A stretch of DNA of 64,000 nucleotides, taken from Flavobacteriales bacterium. Lineage in GTDB: Bacteria; Bacteroidota; Bacteroidia; Flavobacteriales_G; Salibacteraceae. The stretch covers positions 62,001 to 126,000 of the forward strand of contig JABJJW010000012.1 in the NCBI GenBank assembly GCA_018660685.1, written 5' to 3'. The notes under the pieces were generated by a model that was not told the origin of the DNA, searched no databases, and saw nothing but the letters and a program-made list of their open reading frames with translations. Shown here in pieces: positions 33,673-42,701 of this stretch (position 1 is the stretch's first letter; every line of letters begins with the position of its first letter). A program made the translations under genes and the position numbers.

Positions 33673-34205
33673 TAACGCTTAACCTGTTTTATTTCTCCAG
33701 CGCCCGTTATGGACTCGGAAACCTCAGGGCTGCCAATATAGTTCACTTCACCGGCACCTGTGATACTTACGTCAAGACTCTTTTCAACTCTCACATCAAC
33801 CTCGCCTGCTCCAGTTACACTTACTTCTGCTTCTTCCGTATCAAGATCAAATGCCTCGACATCTACCGCACCGGATACATCAATTTCTTCGATATAGTCC
33901 GTTTCAATTTCAAGTCGCAGTTCATCGGCATCAAAGTATTTGTCTCTTGATCCGATGTGCAATTCTCCGTGATCCACCTTGATCTCAATATGATCGTGGA
34001 TGTTCTCATTTGTAACGACGGTAATACCTGGGTTGTTACTACCGCTAGTCAGCACGACTTCATATACACCACCGATTTGAATTTCTGTAAACTCTGGAAG
34101 ATCATGGCGTTGTTCGGTGACATCTCCTTCGCCCTTGATCCTTGTTCCGCAAGAGATAATTATCAATGCGCTTATGGCAAGTAGAAATAGTGTGGTAAGT
34201 TTCAT
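33672..34205 (-). CDS. Head-GIN domain (DUF2807) lipoprotein
   Basis: A 177-residue predicted lipoprotein (IISC, Cys about 19) with the head-GIN/DUF2807 adhesin-like domain: G-x-G-x-V-x-x-x-x-H-x-L-P-x-F-x-x-I-x-I-x-G-V-Y-E-V at the start, then a beta-helix-like run where S-x-T-G-A-G-E-[VI] recurs three times near the C-terminus (VSVTGAGEVDV, VSITGAGEVNY, SITGAGEIKQ). Such proteins are exported and of unknown ligand. It is co-transcribed with the MORN gene. Confidence 0.88.
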   Translation of the reverse strand: MKLTTLFLLAISALIIISCGTRIKGEGDVTEQRHDLPEFTEIQIGGVYEVVLTSGSNNPGITVVTNENIHDHIEIKVDHGELHIGSRDKYFDADELRLEIETDYIEEIDVSGAVDVEAFDLDTEEAEVSVTGAGEVDVRVEKSLDVSITGAGEVNYIGSPEVSESITGAGEIKQVKR

Positions 34206-34277
34206 GATTTGTGGATTTAAGCCAAAATCGTAAAATGTGAGACATTTGAAGCCTACCGCTCATCAAAAACTATTGAA

Positions 34278-34961
34278 ATGAAACTTCTTTTACTCAGCAA
34301 TTCTTCGCTCCCCGGACAAGCCTACTTCGAGTGGCCAAAGGAAATTGTATCAAATTTCCTTTCTGGAATCAGCAAGGCTGCTTTCGTGCCCTATGCCGCA
34401 GTTTCCTTTTCATACGATGAGTATGAAGCAGCTGTTCAGAAACCATTTTCAGCCATGGGAATCGACATAAGATCTGTTCATCATGCAGATAATCCAGCAG
34501 AAGAGATCGCCAATGCCGAATGCATTTTAGTTGGTGGGGGCAATACATTTCATCTCGTCTCCAAACTCTATGAATTAAATCTAATCGAAGCGATACGGTC
34601 AAGAACAAATGAAGGCATCCCATATGTAGGCTGGAGTGCAGGCTCCAATGTTTGCTGCCCAACATTGTTCACTACCAATGATATGCCCATTGTACAACCT
34701 CCTTCATTCCAAACGTTAGACTTGATTGATTGGCAGATAAACCCTCATTACACAGAGAAGACAATCGACGGCCATGGTGGCGAAAGCAGATTGGATCGAC
34801 TGAAAGAGTACATCGCGATTAATGATACACCTGTTCTCTGCCTACCTGAAGGGTGCGCTCTTAAGGTTGATGAGCAGGGAAAAGAATTGATTTCTCCGGA
34901 ACCTGTCAAGCTCCTGAAGTCTGGTGGTGAAATAGAGATGATTGCTCCAGGGAGGATCTGA
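34278..34961 (+). CDS. pepE: Dipeptidase E (alpha-aspartyl dipeptidase)
   Basis: A 227-residue S51 peptidase: starts KLLLLSNSSLPGQAYFEW, has E-C-I-L-V-G-G-G-N-T-F-H-L (typical GGGNTF), the nucleophile elbow G-W-S-A-G-S-N (Ser about 120) and D-W-Q-I-N-P-H-Y with the catalytic His. PepE hydrolyses dipeptides with N-terminal Asp. Cytoplasmic and of family length. It would complement S46 peptidases, which release Asp/Glu or hydrophobic dipeptides from peptides; an S46 gene is 2.6 kb downstream. Confidence 0.93.
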   Translation: MKLLLLSNSSLPGQAYFEWPKEIVSNFLSGISKAAFVPYAAVSFSYDEYEAAVQKPFSAMGIDIRSVHHADNPAEEIANAECILVGGGNTFHLVSKLYELNLIEAIRSRTNEGIPYVGWSAGSNVCCPTLFTTNDMPIVQPPSFQTLDLIDWQINPHYTEKTIDGHGGESRLDRLKEYIAINDTPVLCLPEGCALKVDEQGKELISPEPVKLLKSGGEIEMIAPGRI

Positions 34962-34969
34962 TACAAAAC

Positions 34970-35040
34970 AAAGCCGTTGGCTTTTGGCTTTTCGCCATTG
35001 GCTGATCAGGAGTCCGGCTAAGAGCTAATGGCTAATGGCT
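34970..35040. repeat. Intergenic GGCTnnTGGCT-type short repeats
   Basis: The 84-bp convergent gap between pepE and the lipoprotein gene holds reiterated GCCGTTGGCT, TTTGGCT, CCATTGGCTG, GCTAATGGCT, AATGGCTGA words, a degenerate ~7-11 bp tandem array. Such arrays occur between genes in many Bacteroidota genomes. No coding potential. Confidence 0.55.
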
Positions 35041-35045
35041 GAATC

Positions 35046-35321
35046 TTACTTCTTTGACTTAAGCTTTTCCGACTTAGTCTTGTCGATCTCGTCCTGCTCT
35101 GGTGCGTTGTGATAAGGCGCTTCCTCGCCTTGATCTTTTGCTTCTCCAGGGTCCATCTTAGGCTCTAATGCTTTGGATGGCGCCGCATCATCAGAATCCA
35201 CGGCTGGAGCTTCTGCATAAACCTCTATCGGTGTTTCATCAATTGCTGGTTCAGTCTCAGTCGGCTGACTGCAGCCAATTAAGAAGACAAGAATCAGACT
35301 ACTGTACAACCAACTTTTCAT
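35046..35321 (-). CDS. Small acidic lipoprotein
   Basis: A 91-residue predicted lipoprotein: leader KSWLYSSLILVFLIGC with the lipid Cys at about 17, then a disordered Pro/Glu/Ala/Asp-rich region ending in a Lys-rich tail (KTKSEKLKSKK). No domain is recognisable. I use ATG 35321; the gene overlaps the end of the upstream PKD/T9SS gene by 23 bp and is probably translated from the same message. Confidence 0.6.
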   Translation of the reverse strand: MKSWLYSSLILVFLIGCSQPTETEPAIDETPIEVYAEAPAVDSDDAAPSKALEPKMDPGEAKDQGEEAPYHNAPEQDEIDKTKSEKLKSKK

Positions 35322-37458
35322 TGCTTTCAATTTCTCCATTTTTCAAAATGCGGACAAAGTATGTTCCAGGTGAAAGAGCCAGTTTATTAAAACTGAATCG
35401 ATGAACTCCTGGTCTCATCACATCATCATACATCAACTTGATCAGTCTTCCATTCATGTCGACGACATCAATAAATATGTCAGCTAATTCTGGAACGTCA
35501 ATATCAAAATGTACTAACTCGAATGTTCTAGCCGGATTTGGATAAATCTTAGCAGCTGTTGTCCTTGGCACATCTTCAACGCCAATTGGGATGTAGAATT
35601 CAATTTCAATGTAGTTCTCCTTGATCATTGTATCTGGGCCATAGGTATTCGACGCAATCAACGTTACATCAAATATTCCTGTGTCAGTATATGAAACCAT
35701 CGGGTGTTGATCAGATGAAGTCGATGGTGTACCTCCGGGGAACGTCCAGTCCCAACTCGTTGGATTATTAATCGAGCTATCAGAGAAGGTCACATCCAAT
35801 AGATTCTGGCCCCACACCGTATCGGCTTCAAAGTCAGCTTCAGGTCGCAGCGCAGGCTCATAGGTTCCGGTTACTTCCGAAACCCATGTATTCCACACAC
35901 TAGAACTGGATCCAAAACATCCGCTCATCCACACCGTCGGATCAGTTTCATTATGACGTCGTTGCATATCAGAATAATCTCCCCATCGCTCTGTTCCAGA
36001 AGCCCACGAATAATGCACGTAGCTGTTTCCTCCTTTCACGAGCGTACTATTCGACCAGTCCATTTCATTGTCGCAATTCACTACCCTAATTTCAGGATAT
36101 ATTGAACTCCCTGATCGGAGGAAGCCAATCATGACGGATCGATCCCATTCTTGAATGCCATAAGAAGAGATTGAAGGAAAGGTGTAATCATAGCCAGACA
36201 GTCCGAAGGTCTCTGTCTGGACGTTCATAGGATTGTTAACCGGAATTCTGTAGTAAATTATACCCGCGTATCCACTGTTATTGAAATCTGCATGATGAAC
36301 GGCATGTACATAACCGTCGAGGTAAAATGCATGCTGCATTCTGCAGTCATTCGTATTTAATAGACTGCTTGTTCCACTTTGATAAGCGTCAGCTGCAACC
36401 GAGTAGACTGGAACCAAGGGCTGAGATGCCAACTCGAGTTCAGGATCTCCACCAAGGCTGTCTGTAACCTCGTAAAAGTTCAATCGATTGTTTCCGCCAG
36501 AACGAGAACAAACCATGTAAATTCCGGGTCCATAATCGCCGCCTTGTCCATAGCTAGCCGGAACTAGTGAGAACGAGCCAATAAAACCTCCGGGAATATT
36601 TGAATAGAGCTCATAATCAGACGCAAAGCCACCATAACAAGCCTCCTTGTCAATTTGATAGACAATCGCCTGATTGAATCCTCCAGAGCTATAGAATAAA
36701 TTACCTGTAATGAACAAGTCCTTATCGCTGATACCAATTTGAGGGTAATCAAACCAACTTCCATCGTTTAATGCATTGCCGCTAAACTCATAGACATTCC
36801 AGTCATCGAGTGGGTCATTTGAAGTAGAAAAGCATACTAATATCTTGGATGAAGTGTAATTACTACCATGAAGAATGACCAAGATGAAACGATCAGCAAC
36901 TGGGTCATAAATAACTCTTGGATCAAAAATGCCGCTGTAAAGGTTCAGGTTTGGTGCGATGTCATCAAACCAATCCTCATGCGTCTCATCGTTCAAAATC
37001 ACGCTTCCGTTCTGATTATAGAACTCTAGCGTGTTGTTATCTGAACTTATGATCTTCCCACCATTGCTAATCGCCATACAGTTATCTGGAGGAGTCGATG
37101 ACACCACACTGTTTCCTAAGAAGTTTGTACCCAGTGATGGATCAGCTGCCCGAGAAGCACCGATGTCATTTCCAATATTCTTTTCGAAAGAAGCCTTGAC
37201 CGATTGCTTTTCCTTCTTGATCAGATCGATTTCATCAGGAGAACCGTGATCATACGAAGCCAATTTTGTCATAGACTTCATCCACTTGGTCTTGCCTACA
37301 TGCTCTGATGGCTTAATAACGCCGACCAATTCGCTCTGTTGAACTCCAGCTTTGTCCGCAACCCCTAAAGGTTCAGAGATTGTCTCTGGTTTTGTGAATT
37401 GTGAAAAGGCAAGTTGAAGGGAAAAAACCGCAATAGCGGAGAGTATGATTCGTTTCAT
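35299..37458 (-). CDS. Secreted PKD-domain protein with T9SS type A sorting domain
   Basis: A 719-residue secreted protein: signal peptide (1-19), a large N-terminal domain (about 100-530) with propeller-like repeated W-x-D-Y-P-Q/F-D-P-R-V-x-Y-D segments (for example FDPRVIYDPVADRFILV and WFDYPQIGISDKDLFITGN), a PKD domain (about 545-625, with TSWDWTFPGGTPS and YTDTGIFDVTL), and a type A sorting domain (IYPNPARTFELVHFDID ... PGTYFVRI). The catalytic or binding role is not evident; the large domain is seen in other Bacteroidota surface proteins. It is transcribed away from the S46 peptidase gene. Confidence 0.85.
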   Translation of the reverse strand: MKRIILSAIAVFSLQLAFSQFTKPETISEPLGVADKAGVQQSELVGVIKPSEHVGKTKWMKSMTKLASYDHGSPDEIDLIKKEKQSVKASFEKNIGNDIGASRAADPSLGTNFLGNSVVSSTPPDNCMAISNGGKIISSDNNTLEFYNQNGSVILNDETHEDWFDDIAPNLNLYSGIFDPRVIYDPVADRFILVILHGSNYTSSKILVCFSTSNDPLDDWNVYEFSGNALNDGSWFDYPQIGISDKDLFITGNLFYSSGGFNQAIVYQIDKEACYGGFASDYELYSNIPGGFIGSFSLVPASYGQGGDYGPGIYMVCSRSGGNNRLNFYEVTDSLGGDPELELASQPLVPVYSVAADAYQSGTSSLLNTNDCRMQHAFYLDGYVHAVHHADFNNSGYAGIIYYRIPVNNPMNVQTETFGLSGYDYTFPSISSYGIQEWDRSVMIGFLRSGSSIYPEIRVVNCDNEMDWSNSTLVKGGNSYVHYSWASGTERWGDYSDMQRRHNETDPTVWMSGCFGSSSSVWNTWVSEVTGTYEPALRPEADFEADTVWGQNLLDVTFSDSSINNPTSWDWTFPGGTPSTSSDQHPMVSYTDTGIFDVTLIASNTYGPDTMIKENYIEIEFYIPIGVEDVPRTTAAKIYPNPARTFELVHFDIDVPELADIFIDVVDMNGRLIKLMYDDVMRPGVHRFSFNKLALSPGTYFVRILKNGEIESNEKLVVQ

Positions 37459-37541
37459 AATGAACGTTCTGTCTAGTCAGGTTCGACGTTTCCATGCAAA
37501 TATGCTTCATTTGCAGACCATCAAATAATCATTGGACGAAG

Positions 37542-39749
37542 ATGCTTAGGAACTTATCGAAATTATTGACGCTCTGTGCTTTATCACTCGTAACCAGCCT
37601 TTCCATGGCGAAGGAAGGAATGTGGGTGCCAAGTACCATTCAGAAACTCGTCGCTGACGATATGACGGCGATGGGAATGAAGATCTCTCCCGAGGAATTA
37701 TACGCTGTAAACAAATCAAGCATCAAGGATGCCATCGTTCACTTTGGTGGAGGATGTACATCGGTATTGGTGAGTGATGGAGGCCTCCTTTTGACCAATC
37801 ATCACTGTGGATATAGCCGCATCCAAGCTCACAGTTCGCTGGATCACAACTATTTGGAAGATGGTTTTTGGGCCATGTCAAAAGAAGAAGAATTGAGTAA
37901 TCCAAATCTAACAGCAACCATCATTCAAGAAATGGTTGATGTAACAGATAAAGTGCTCGAAGGTCTAGACGAGAATGCTTCTCAATCTGCCAGAAGCGAA
38001 CACATCAAAGCGAAGATTGAAGAATTGGTAAAAGAGGTCACAGCAGACAGTCTTTTGAACGCCTACGTAAGAGCATTCTATTATGGAAATCAATACTTAC
38101 TCTTCAAAACCAAAGTTTACAAAGACGTCCGACTCGTAGGGGCACCACCATCGTCCATCGGAAAGTATGGATATGACACAGACAACTGGGTTTGGCCACG
38201 ACACACCGGCGATTTTTCGGTCTTCCGAGTCTACGCCAATAAAGACAACGATCCGGCTGCTTATAACACGGAGAACGTTCCTTACAAGCCTGACCACTTT
38301 CTACCTGTGAATGTTTCAGGAGTGGAGAAGGATGATTTTACCTTGGTTTATGGATTCCCAGGGAGAACCGAGAACTACATCGCGAGCACTTCCGTTGAGC
38401 AAGTGCTCGATGTTTTGAACCCATTGCGATATGAAATGAGATCAGCTTCCTTAGACATTATCGATGCTGCGATGCGAAAAGATCCACTCACTAAGATTCA
38501 GTACTCAGCCAAGCAGAGTAGAATATCGAATGCTCACAAAAAGTGGATCGGGCAGACTAAAGGACTTAAGCGACATAAGGCAATTGCTAAGAAAGATTCA
38601 TTAGAAAGCCTTTTCAAAAAGCGCATGACGGCCAATCCAGAGTGGTCCAAAAAATACGATGGCGTCTTAGAAGCCATGGCTGAAATAGACGGCAACATCA
38701 CCCCGTTAAACATTGGAAGAAATTACTTCATCGAGTTCTTTTACATGGGACCTGAAATCCTACGTTTCATCGGCAATTTCAAGGAACTTGTTGTGATGAG
38801 TAAGGATGAATCAGTTAGCGACGAAGCGATTCGAGATTGGATCACAGAACGCAAACAGAAGCTCGGGTTCTATAAGAATTACAACGCGGATATCGATCGC
38901 GACATCATGATTGCCCAACTTCCAATGGCACGACAAGCGATTAAAAAGCATTTGAGCGTTGACATAGCTCCACTCATGGAAGGAGATGTAGCCGAATATG
39001 TTTCTAGAGCATACGGTGAATCTGTTTTCACAAACAAGGAGCGCATGATGGAGTTTTTAGAAAACTACAATCGAAAGCGGTACAAGAAGATCGGTAAGGA
39101 TAAGCTTTGGCAGCTCTCAGTTGCTATGGAAGGCATGTACTTCAGCCGTGTAAAAGAACCTATCACGGTTATGCGCTCCCAGAACGACAGCCTGATGCGA
39201 ATTTGGATGGAAGCTCAAATGGAAGTTTTACCGGAACGCGTGTACTCACCGGACGCGAATGGAACGCTGAGAATCACCTTCGGAAAGGTTGAGGGTTATG
39301 TACCATTCGACGGGGCGGAGTATGACTACTACACGACGCTTGAAGGAGTAATCGAAAAAGAAGACCCCACAAATCCTGAATTCAATCTTCCATCAAAACT
39401 GAAAGAATTGTATGCGGACAAAGACTATGGTCAATACGCTGATGAGGATGGGAAAATTCGAGTTTGTTTCGTTGCTAGCAATCACACTTCTGGAGGAAAC
39501 AGTGGTAGTCCCGTTCTGGATGGAAACGGTCATTTAATCGGACTCAACTTCGACCGAACTTGGGAAAGCACGATGAGTGATATCATGTTCAATCCTACCA
39601 TCTGCAGAAACATCACCGTTGATATTCGCTACGTGTTGTTCATCATGGATAAGTATGCCGGAGCCAAGCACTTGGTGGATGAAATGAAGTTGGTAAAGAA
39701 GATTGAAGAAGCGGCTCCCGTCGAAGCAACATCACCTGAAGAGGGATAA
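37542..39749 (+). CDS. S46 family dipeptidyl-peptidase (DPP7/DPP11-like)
   Basis: A 735-residue exported peptidase with signal peptide (about 1-24), then the S46 landmarks KEGMWVPSTI, the catalytic His in LLTNHHCGYS, the TDNWVWPRHTGDFSVFRVY Asp-bearing region and the catalytic Ser in GGNSGSPVLDGNG, followed by IGLNFDR and VDIRYVLFIMDK. These periplasmic enzymes cut dipeptides from peptide N-termini; DPP7 prefers hydrophobic and DPP11 acidic P1 residues, and I cannot settle which from the sequence alone. ATG 37542 gives a clean leader; the frame extends to a TTG-free 37494 start. Typical of asaccharolytic, peptide-eating Bacteroidota. Confidence 0.93.
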   Translation: MLRNLSKLLTLCALSLVTSLSMAKEGMWVPSTIQKLVADDMTAMGMKISPEELYAVNKSSIKDAIVHFGGGCTSVLVSDGGLLLTNHHCGYSRIQAHSSLDHNYLEDGFWAMSKEEELSNPNLTATIIQEMVDVTDKVLEGLDENASQSARSEHIKAKIEELVKEVTADSLLNAYVRAFYYGNQYLLFKTKVYKDVRLVGAPPSSIGKYGYDTDNWVWPRHTGDFSVFRVYANKDNDPAAYNTENVPYKPDHFLPVNVSGVEKDDFTLVYGFPGRTENYIASTSVEQVLDVLNPLRYEMRSASLDIIDAAMRKDPLTKIQYSAKQSRISNAHKKWIGQTKGLKRHKAIAKKDSLESLFKKRMTANPEWSKKYDGVLEAMAEIDGNITPLNIGRNYFIEFFYMGPEILRFIGNFKELVVMSKDESVSDEAIRDWITERKQKLGFYKNYNADIDRDIMIAQLPMARQAIKKHLSVDIAPLMEGDVAEYVSRAYGESVFTNKERMMEFLENYNRKRYKKIGKDKLWQLSVAMEGMYFSRVKEPITVMRSQNDSLMRIWMEAQMEVLPERVYSPDANGTLRITFGKVEGYVPFDGAEYDYYTTLEGVIEKEDPTNPEFNLPSKLKELYADKDYGQYADEDGKIRVCFVASNHTSGGNSGSPVLDGNGHLIGLNFDRTWESTMSDIMFNPTICRNITVDIRYVLFIMDKYAGAKHLVDEMKLVKKIEEAAPVEATSPEEG

Positions 39750-39765
39750 CTCTTATACTGTCAGT

Positions 39766-39817
39766 TCCCCGCCTGCACGTTGGCGCTGAAGTTTCAATGC
39801 AGGAGTCCGCGGGCAGG
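39766..39817 (+). repeat. Dispersed repeat, copy 1 (inverted copy at 63287-63340)
   Basis: This 52-bp GC-rich segment aligns to the reverse complement of 63287-63340 at 45 of 52 positions with one 2-base gap. The centre is a degenerate palindrome around GCGCTGAAG[CT]TTCA. It lies in the 150-bp convergent gap between the S46 peptidase and SpmAB genes, and has no coding sense. Confidence 0.75.
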
Positions 39818-39827
39818 GAGCCGAGCC

Positions 39828-39891
39828 TGTCATCCTGAGGAGGAGTGAAACGACGTCTCGAAGGAAAGGGCGAGGGAAAGTCGAGAACGAC
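39828..39891 (+). repeat. TGTCAT ... CGAGAACGAC intergenic element, copy 1
   Basis: Begins TGTCATCCTGAGG and ends CGAAGGAAA ... GTCGAGAACGAC; a related element lies inverted at 63859-63906. This resembles the TGTCATTTCGAGC/CCTGAGC-type dispersed words common in Bacteroidota intergenic DNA. The two copies share ends more than middles. Confidence 0.5.
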
Positions 39892-39899
39892 AGCCACTA

Positions 39900-41129
39900 C
39901 TACCCAAAGAAGATATAAGCAATCACAATCGCGGCAACAATTCCGCACAGATCAGCCAGCAATCCTGCTTGGAGCGCGTAACGCGTCTTTCTAATCGACA
40001 CTGATCCAAAATAAACGGCCAGCGTGTAAAACGTCGTTTCTGTTGATCCTTGGAAAACGGATGCCATTCTACCCACAAAGGAATCTGCTCCATGGGTGTT
40101 CATTGCTTCAACCATCATTCCTCTGGCGCCACTACCACTGAGTGGTTTCATAAGCGCCGTCGGCAAGGCATCAACGAATCGTGTGTCTTCCAGAAAGAGT
40201 CCGAAGAACCCAGCTATCAAATCTTCAAGAACGTCCATTGCTCCACTGGCTCTAAAAACACCAATGGCCACAAGAATAGCGACGAGGTATGGGATGATCT
40301 TGATGGACACGTTGAACCCGTCTTTTGCACCTTCAATGAATGTGTCATACACATTGACCTTCTTCCTCAGGGCCATAAGTAAGAAGGCAGTGATGATTGT
40401 CAGAATTATTCCATTTCCTGCTGCGCTTGAGATAGTGCCAACGGATTCGGAATCCATGTTTGAGAACACGACCAGAACGCTTGCAATGACCGCCGTGATG
40501 CCACCAAGCCAAGCAAGAATCACTGGTTGTAGCAAGTTGATTCTTTGTCTAATGGCCACGGTAATCAATCCACCTAATGAAGCGAAGTATGTCGCAATGA
40601 GGATAGGAAGAAAAATGTCTGCTGGATTTGCGGCTCCTTGAGCCGCTCTGATAGCCATGACACTAACAGGTATGACGGTTAATCCAGATGTATTCAGGAC
40701 AATGAACATGATCATGGCATTGCTGGCTACTTCTTTGTCTTCGTTGACGGTTTGAAGTTCCTGCATGGCTTTCAATCCGAGCGGTGTGGCAGCATTGTCC
40801 AGTCCGAGCATGTTGGCCGAAAAATTCATCATCATGGCTCCAATAGCTGGATGATTCTTCGGCAGCTCTGGAAACAGTTTGGTGAAAAATGGAGAGACGA
40901 TTCGAGTGAGGTAATTGACTGCGCCACCCTCCTCTCCTACCTTCATGATACCTTGCCAAAGGGTGATGACGCCAATCAGGTAGATTGAAATGTCGACGCT
41001 GACCTTGGCCATATCAAACGTGCTCTGGACCATGTCGCCGAACACCGCCGTATCTCCAAGTATGAATCGAGCAACCGCAACTACGAATGCAATCAGGAAA
41101 AATCCTACCCAGATGTAGTTTAAGGCCAT
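39900..41129 (-). CDS. SpmA-SpmB fusion (nucleoside-recognition/Gate domain) membrane protein
   Basis: A 409-residue polytopic inner-membrane protein with two Gate domains: the first half (about 1-200) matches SpmA (LITLWQGIMKVGEEGG, NHPAIGAMMMNFSANMLGLDNAATPLG) and the second (about 215-405) matches SpmB (FIEGAKDGFNVSIKIIPYLVAILVAIG, GARGMMVEAMN, VFQGSTETTFYTLAVYFGS). In Bacillus these are two spore-maturation proteins; here they are one protein in a non-sporulating lineage, so the role must differ. Transported ligand unknown. It stands alone, upstream of the repeat gap and downstream of the recF/DUF721 pair. Confidence 0.92.
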   Translation of the reverse strand: MALNYIWVGFFLIAFVVAVARFILGDTAVFGDMVQSTFDMAKVSVDISIYLIGVITLWQGIMKVGEEGGAVNYLTRIVSPFFTKLFPELPKNHPAIGAMMMNFSANMLGLDNAATPLGLKAMQELQTVNEDKEVASNAMIMFIVLNTSGLTVIPVSVMAIRAAQGAANPADIFLPILIATYFASLGGLITVAIRQRINLLQPVILAWLGGITAVIASVLVVFSNMDSESVGTISSAAGNGIILTIITAFLLMALRKKVNVYDTFIEGAKDGFNVSIKIIPYLVAILVAIGVFRASGAMDVLEDLIAGFFGLFLEDTRFVDALPTALMKPLSGSGARGMMVEAMNTHGADSFVGRMASVFQGSTETTFYTLAVYFGSVSIRKTRYALQAGLLADLCGIVAAIVIAYIFFG

Positions 41130-41205
41130 GGATCAAAAATGGAGGAAGATTGGCGTGATTTGAGAATGACGAGTCGAATTCTATGAACAACGGAACATGA
41201 AAAGC

Positions 41206-41502
41206 CTATCGAATCTCCACCTCGGTAATAAAGTCGACCCCAATAAACTCATTTACGTTGTCCTTGATACCGCTTTTCTGAAAATGGAGTTCGTGGCGCA
41301 TGGCAGCAGAGCCGACTTTGATGTAAAGCACCTTGCCTCTGATTTTCACTTGGTCTGTCCGAGAAGCAATCACTGGGCCGACGATCTTCTCCCAATTATT
41401 GATGATCTCTTGTTCGTTGAGGCCACTACGCAGCTTATAGACATTGAGCAAGCGATCAATTACTTCGCCTAAAGTTTCCTGATTTGCTTTGCGCTTCTTC
41501 AC
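41206..41502 (-). CDS. DUF721 (DciA-like) protein
   Basis: A 98-residue protein with the DUF721 pattern: LGEVIDRLL then an I-I-N-N-W-E-K-I-V-G-P-V-I-A-S-R-T helix and the strand L-Y-I-K-V-G-S-A-A-M-R-H-E-L. In other bacteria the related DciA domain recruits the replicative helicase DnaB, so a replication role is likely by family and by its 4-bp ATGA overlap with recF. Small basic N-terminus, cytoplasmic. Confidence 0.88.
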   Translation of the reverse strand: MKKRKANQETLGEVIDRLLNVYKLRSGLNEQEIINNWEKIVGPVIASRTDQVKIRGKVLYIKVGSAAMRHELHFQKSGIKDNVNEFIGVDFITEVEIR

Positions 41503-42608
41503 TGACCAAACTCTTTAATCGTCCCCTGTTCCACTTGAAACTTCTTGATCGGGATATCCTCATCCTTAAAGAGGTCAGGAACACGGTGCAGGTTGGCATC
41601 GGTGATGAAAATTTGACCAAAGTGGTCTTCACTCACCAATTTCATCAATGCAGCCACGCGTTGGTCATCTAGCTTGTCAAAAATGTCATCAAGAAGCAAA
41701 ATAGGCTTCCGTTGTTTAAGCGCTTTCAAGTGATCAAACTGTGCTAGTCGAAGCGCAATGACGAGGCTTTTCTTTTGTCCTTGACTCCCAAACTTCTTCA
41801 TTGGATAACTGCCAATTTTGAAACTCAGGTCGTCTTTGTGCGTGCCCTTCGTGGTGTACTGCGCACGATAATCGTTGTCACGACACTCTCGTAGCCAATC
41901 TATCAATGGCTTTTCATTCAAATGGGAGTCGTAGTCGATCGAAACTTCTTCTGCCCCATCTGAAATCATTTTGTAGAAATTGGAGAAAATCGGCAAGTAC
42001 TCTTTCAGGAAGGCAACACGTTCTTCATGGATTTTTGTTCCGAGGTCATGAAGCTGTTCGTCAAATACCTCGAGACTCGTATCATCAAACTTTCGCTCGA
42101 TCCATTGGTACTTCAACATGGCATTGCGCTGCGCTAACACTCGATTGTACTGCACCAATTTATCCAAGTACGGTCGGTTGTATTGGGAAATGATGCCGTC
42201 CATGAACTTCCGACGGACATCACTACCCTCTCTTATTAATTGCGAATCAGATGGTGCAATCATGACCAGGGGAACCGTTCCAATATGATCAGCCAATCGA
42301 TCGTATTCTTTCTGGTCTTTGCTGAACTTCTTCTTCTCCCCTTTTTTAAGTCCACAAAAAACGCGGCTCGTATCTCCGTCAAAATCAAACTTCCCGTCCA
42401 CTACAAAAAAGCCTTCGTCGTGGCGTATATTTTGAGAGTCGATCGGATTGAAAAAGCTTTTGCAAAAGGCGAGATAGTAAATGGCGTCAAGTACAGTGGT
42501 TTTACCAGCTCCGTTGTTTCCTAAAAAGCAGTTCACCTTCTCAGCGAGGGTGATTTCTGCTTCAGAAATGTTCTTGAAATTAACGACGGAAAGATGGGCT
42601 AAATGCAT
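41499..42608 (-). CDS. recF: DNA replication/repair protein RecF
   Basis: A 369-residue SMC-like ATPase. Walker A G-N-N-G-A-G-K-T-T (about 29-37) in the first 40 residues, a long helical middle, the signature region F-G-S-Q-G-Q-K-K-S (about 265) and Walker B P-I-L-L-L-D-D-I-F-D-K-L-D (about 300). RecF loads RecA at gaps with RecO and RecR. ATG 42608 is chosen over TTG 42617 because a -7 box ends 6 bp before it. It leads the recF-DUF721 pair. Confidence 0.95.
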   Translation of the reverse strand: MHLAHLSVVNFKNISEAEITLAEKVNCFLGNNGAGKTTVLDAIYYLAFCKSFFNPIDSQNIRHDEGFFVVDGKFDFDGDTSRVFCGLKKGEKKKFSKDQKEYDRLADHIGTVPLVMIAPSDSQLIREGSDVRRKFMDGIISQYNRPYLDKLVQYNRVLAQRNAMLKYQWIERKFDDTSLEVFDEQLHDLGTKIHEERVAFLKEYLPIFSNFYKMISDGAEEVSIDYDSHLNEKPLIDWLRECRDNDYRAQYTTKGTHKDDLSFKIGSYPMKKFGSQGQKKSLVIALRLAQFDHLKALKQRKPILLLDDIFDKLDDQRVAALMKLVSEDHFGQIFITDANLHRVPDLFKDEDIPIKKFQVEQGTIKEFGQ

Positions 42609-42614
42609 TGGCAC

Positions 42615-42622
42615 CAAAGTTA
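42615..42622 (-). promoter_or_regulatory. Putative -7 box (TAACTTTG) of recF
   Basis: Minus-strand TAACTTTG, identical to the hslR -7 box, ends 6 bp before the recF ATG at 42608. No clear -33 TTTG at 18-20 bp. Confidence 0.5.
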
Positions 42623-42701
42623 GAATTTGGACCGAGGAAGCGCGCTAAGAATTGTGGCATTTTCGGAGGATTGCTATTACGTAATTTGGCAGCACAAATT
42701 C

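Noticed and set aside
40096-40641. Plus-strand 181-residue frame inside SpmAB
   Set aside because: Opposite frame of a well-supported membrane protein; no recognisable domain and no promoter.
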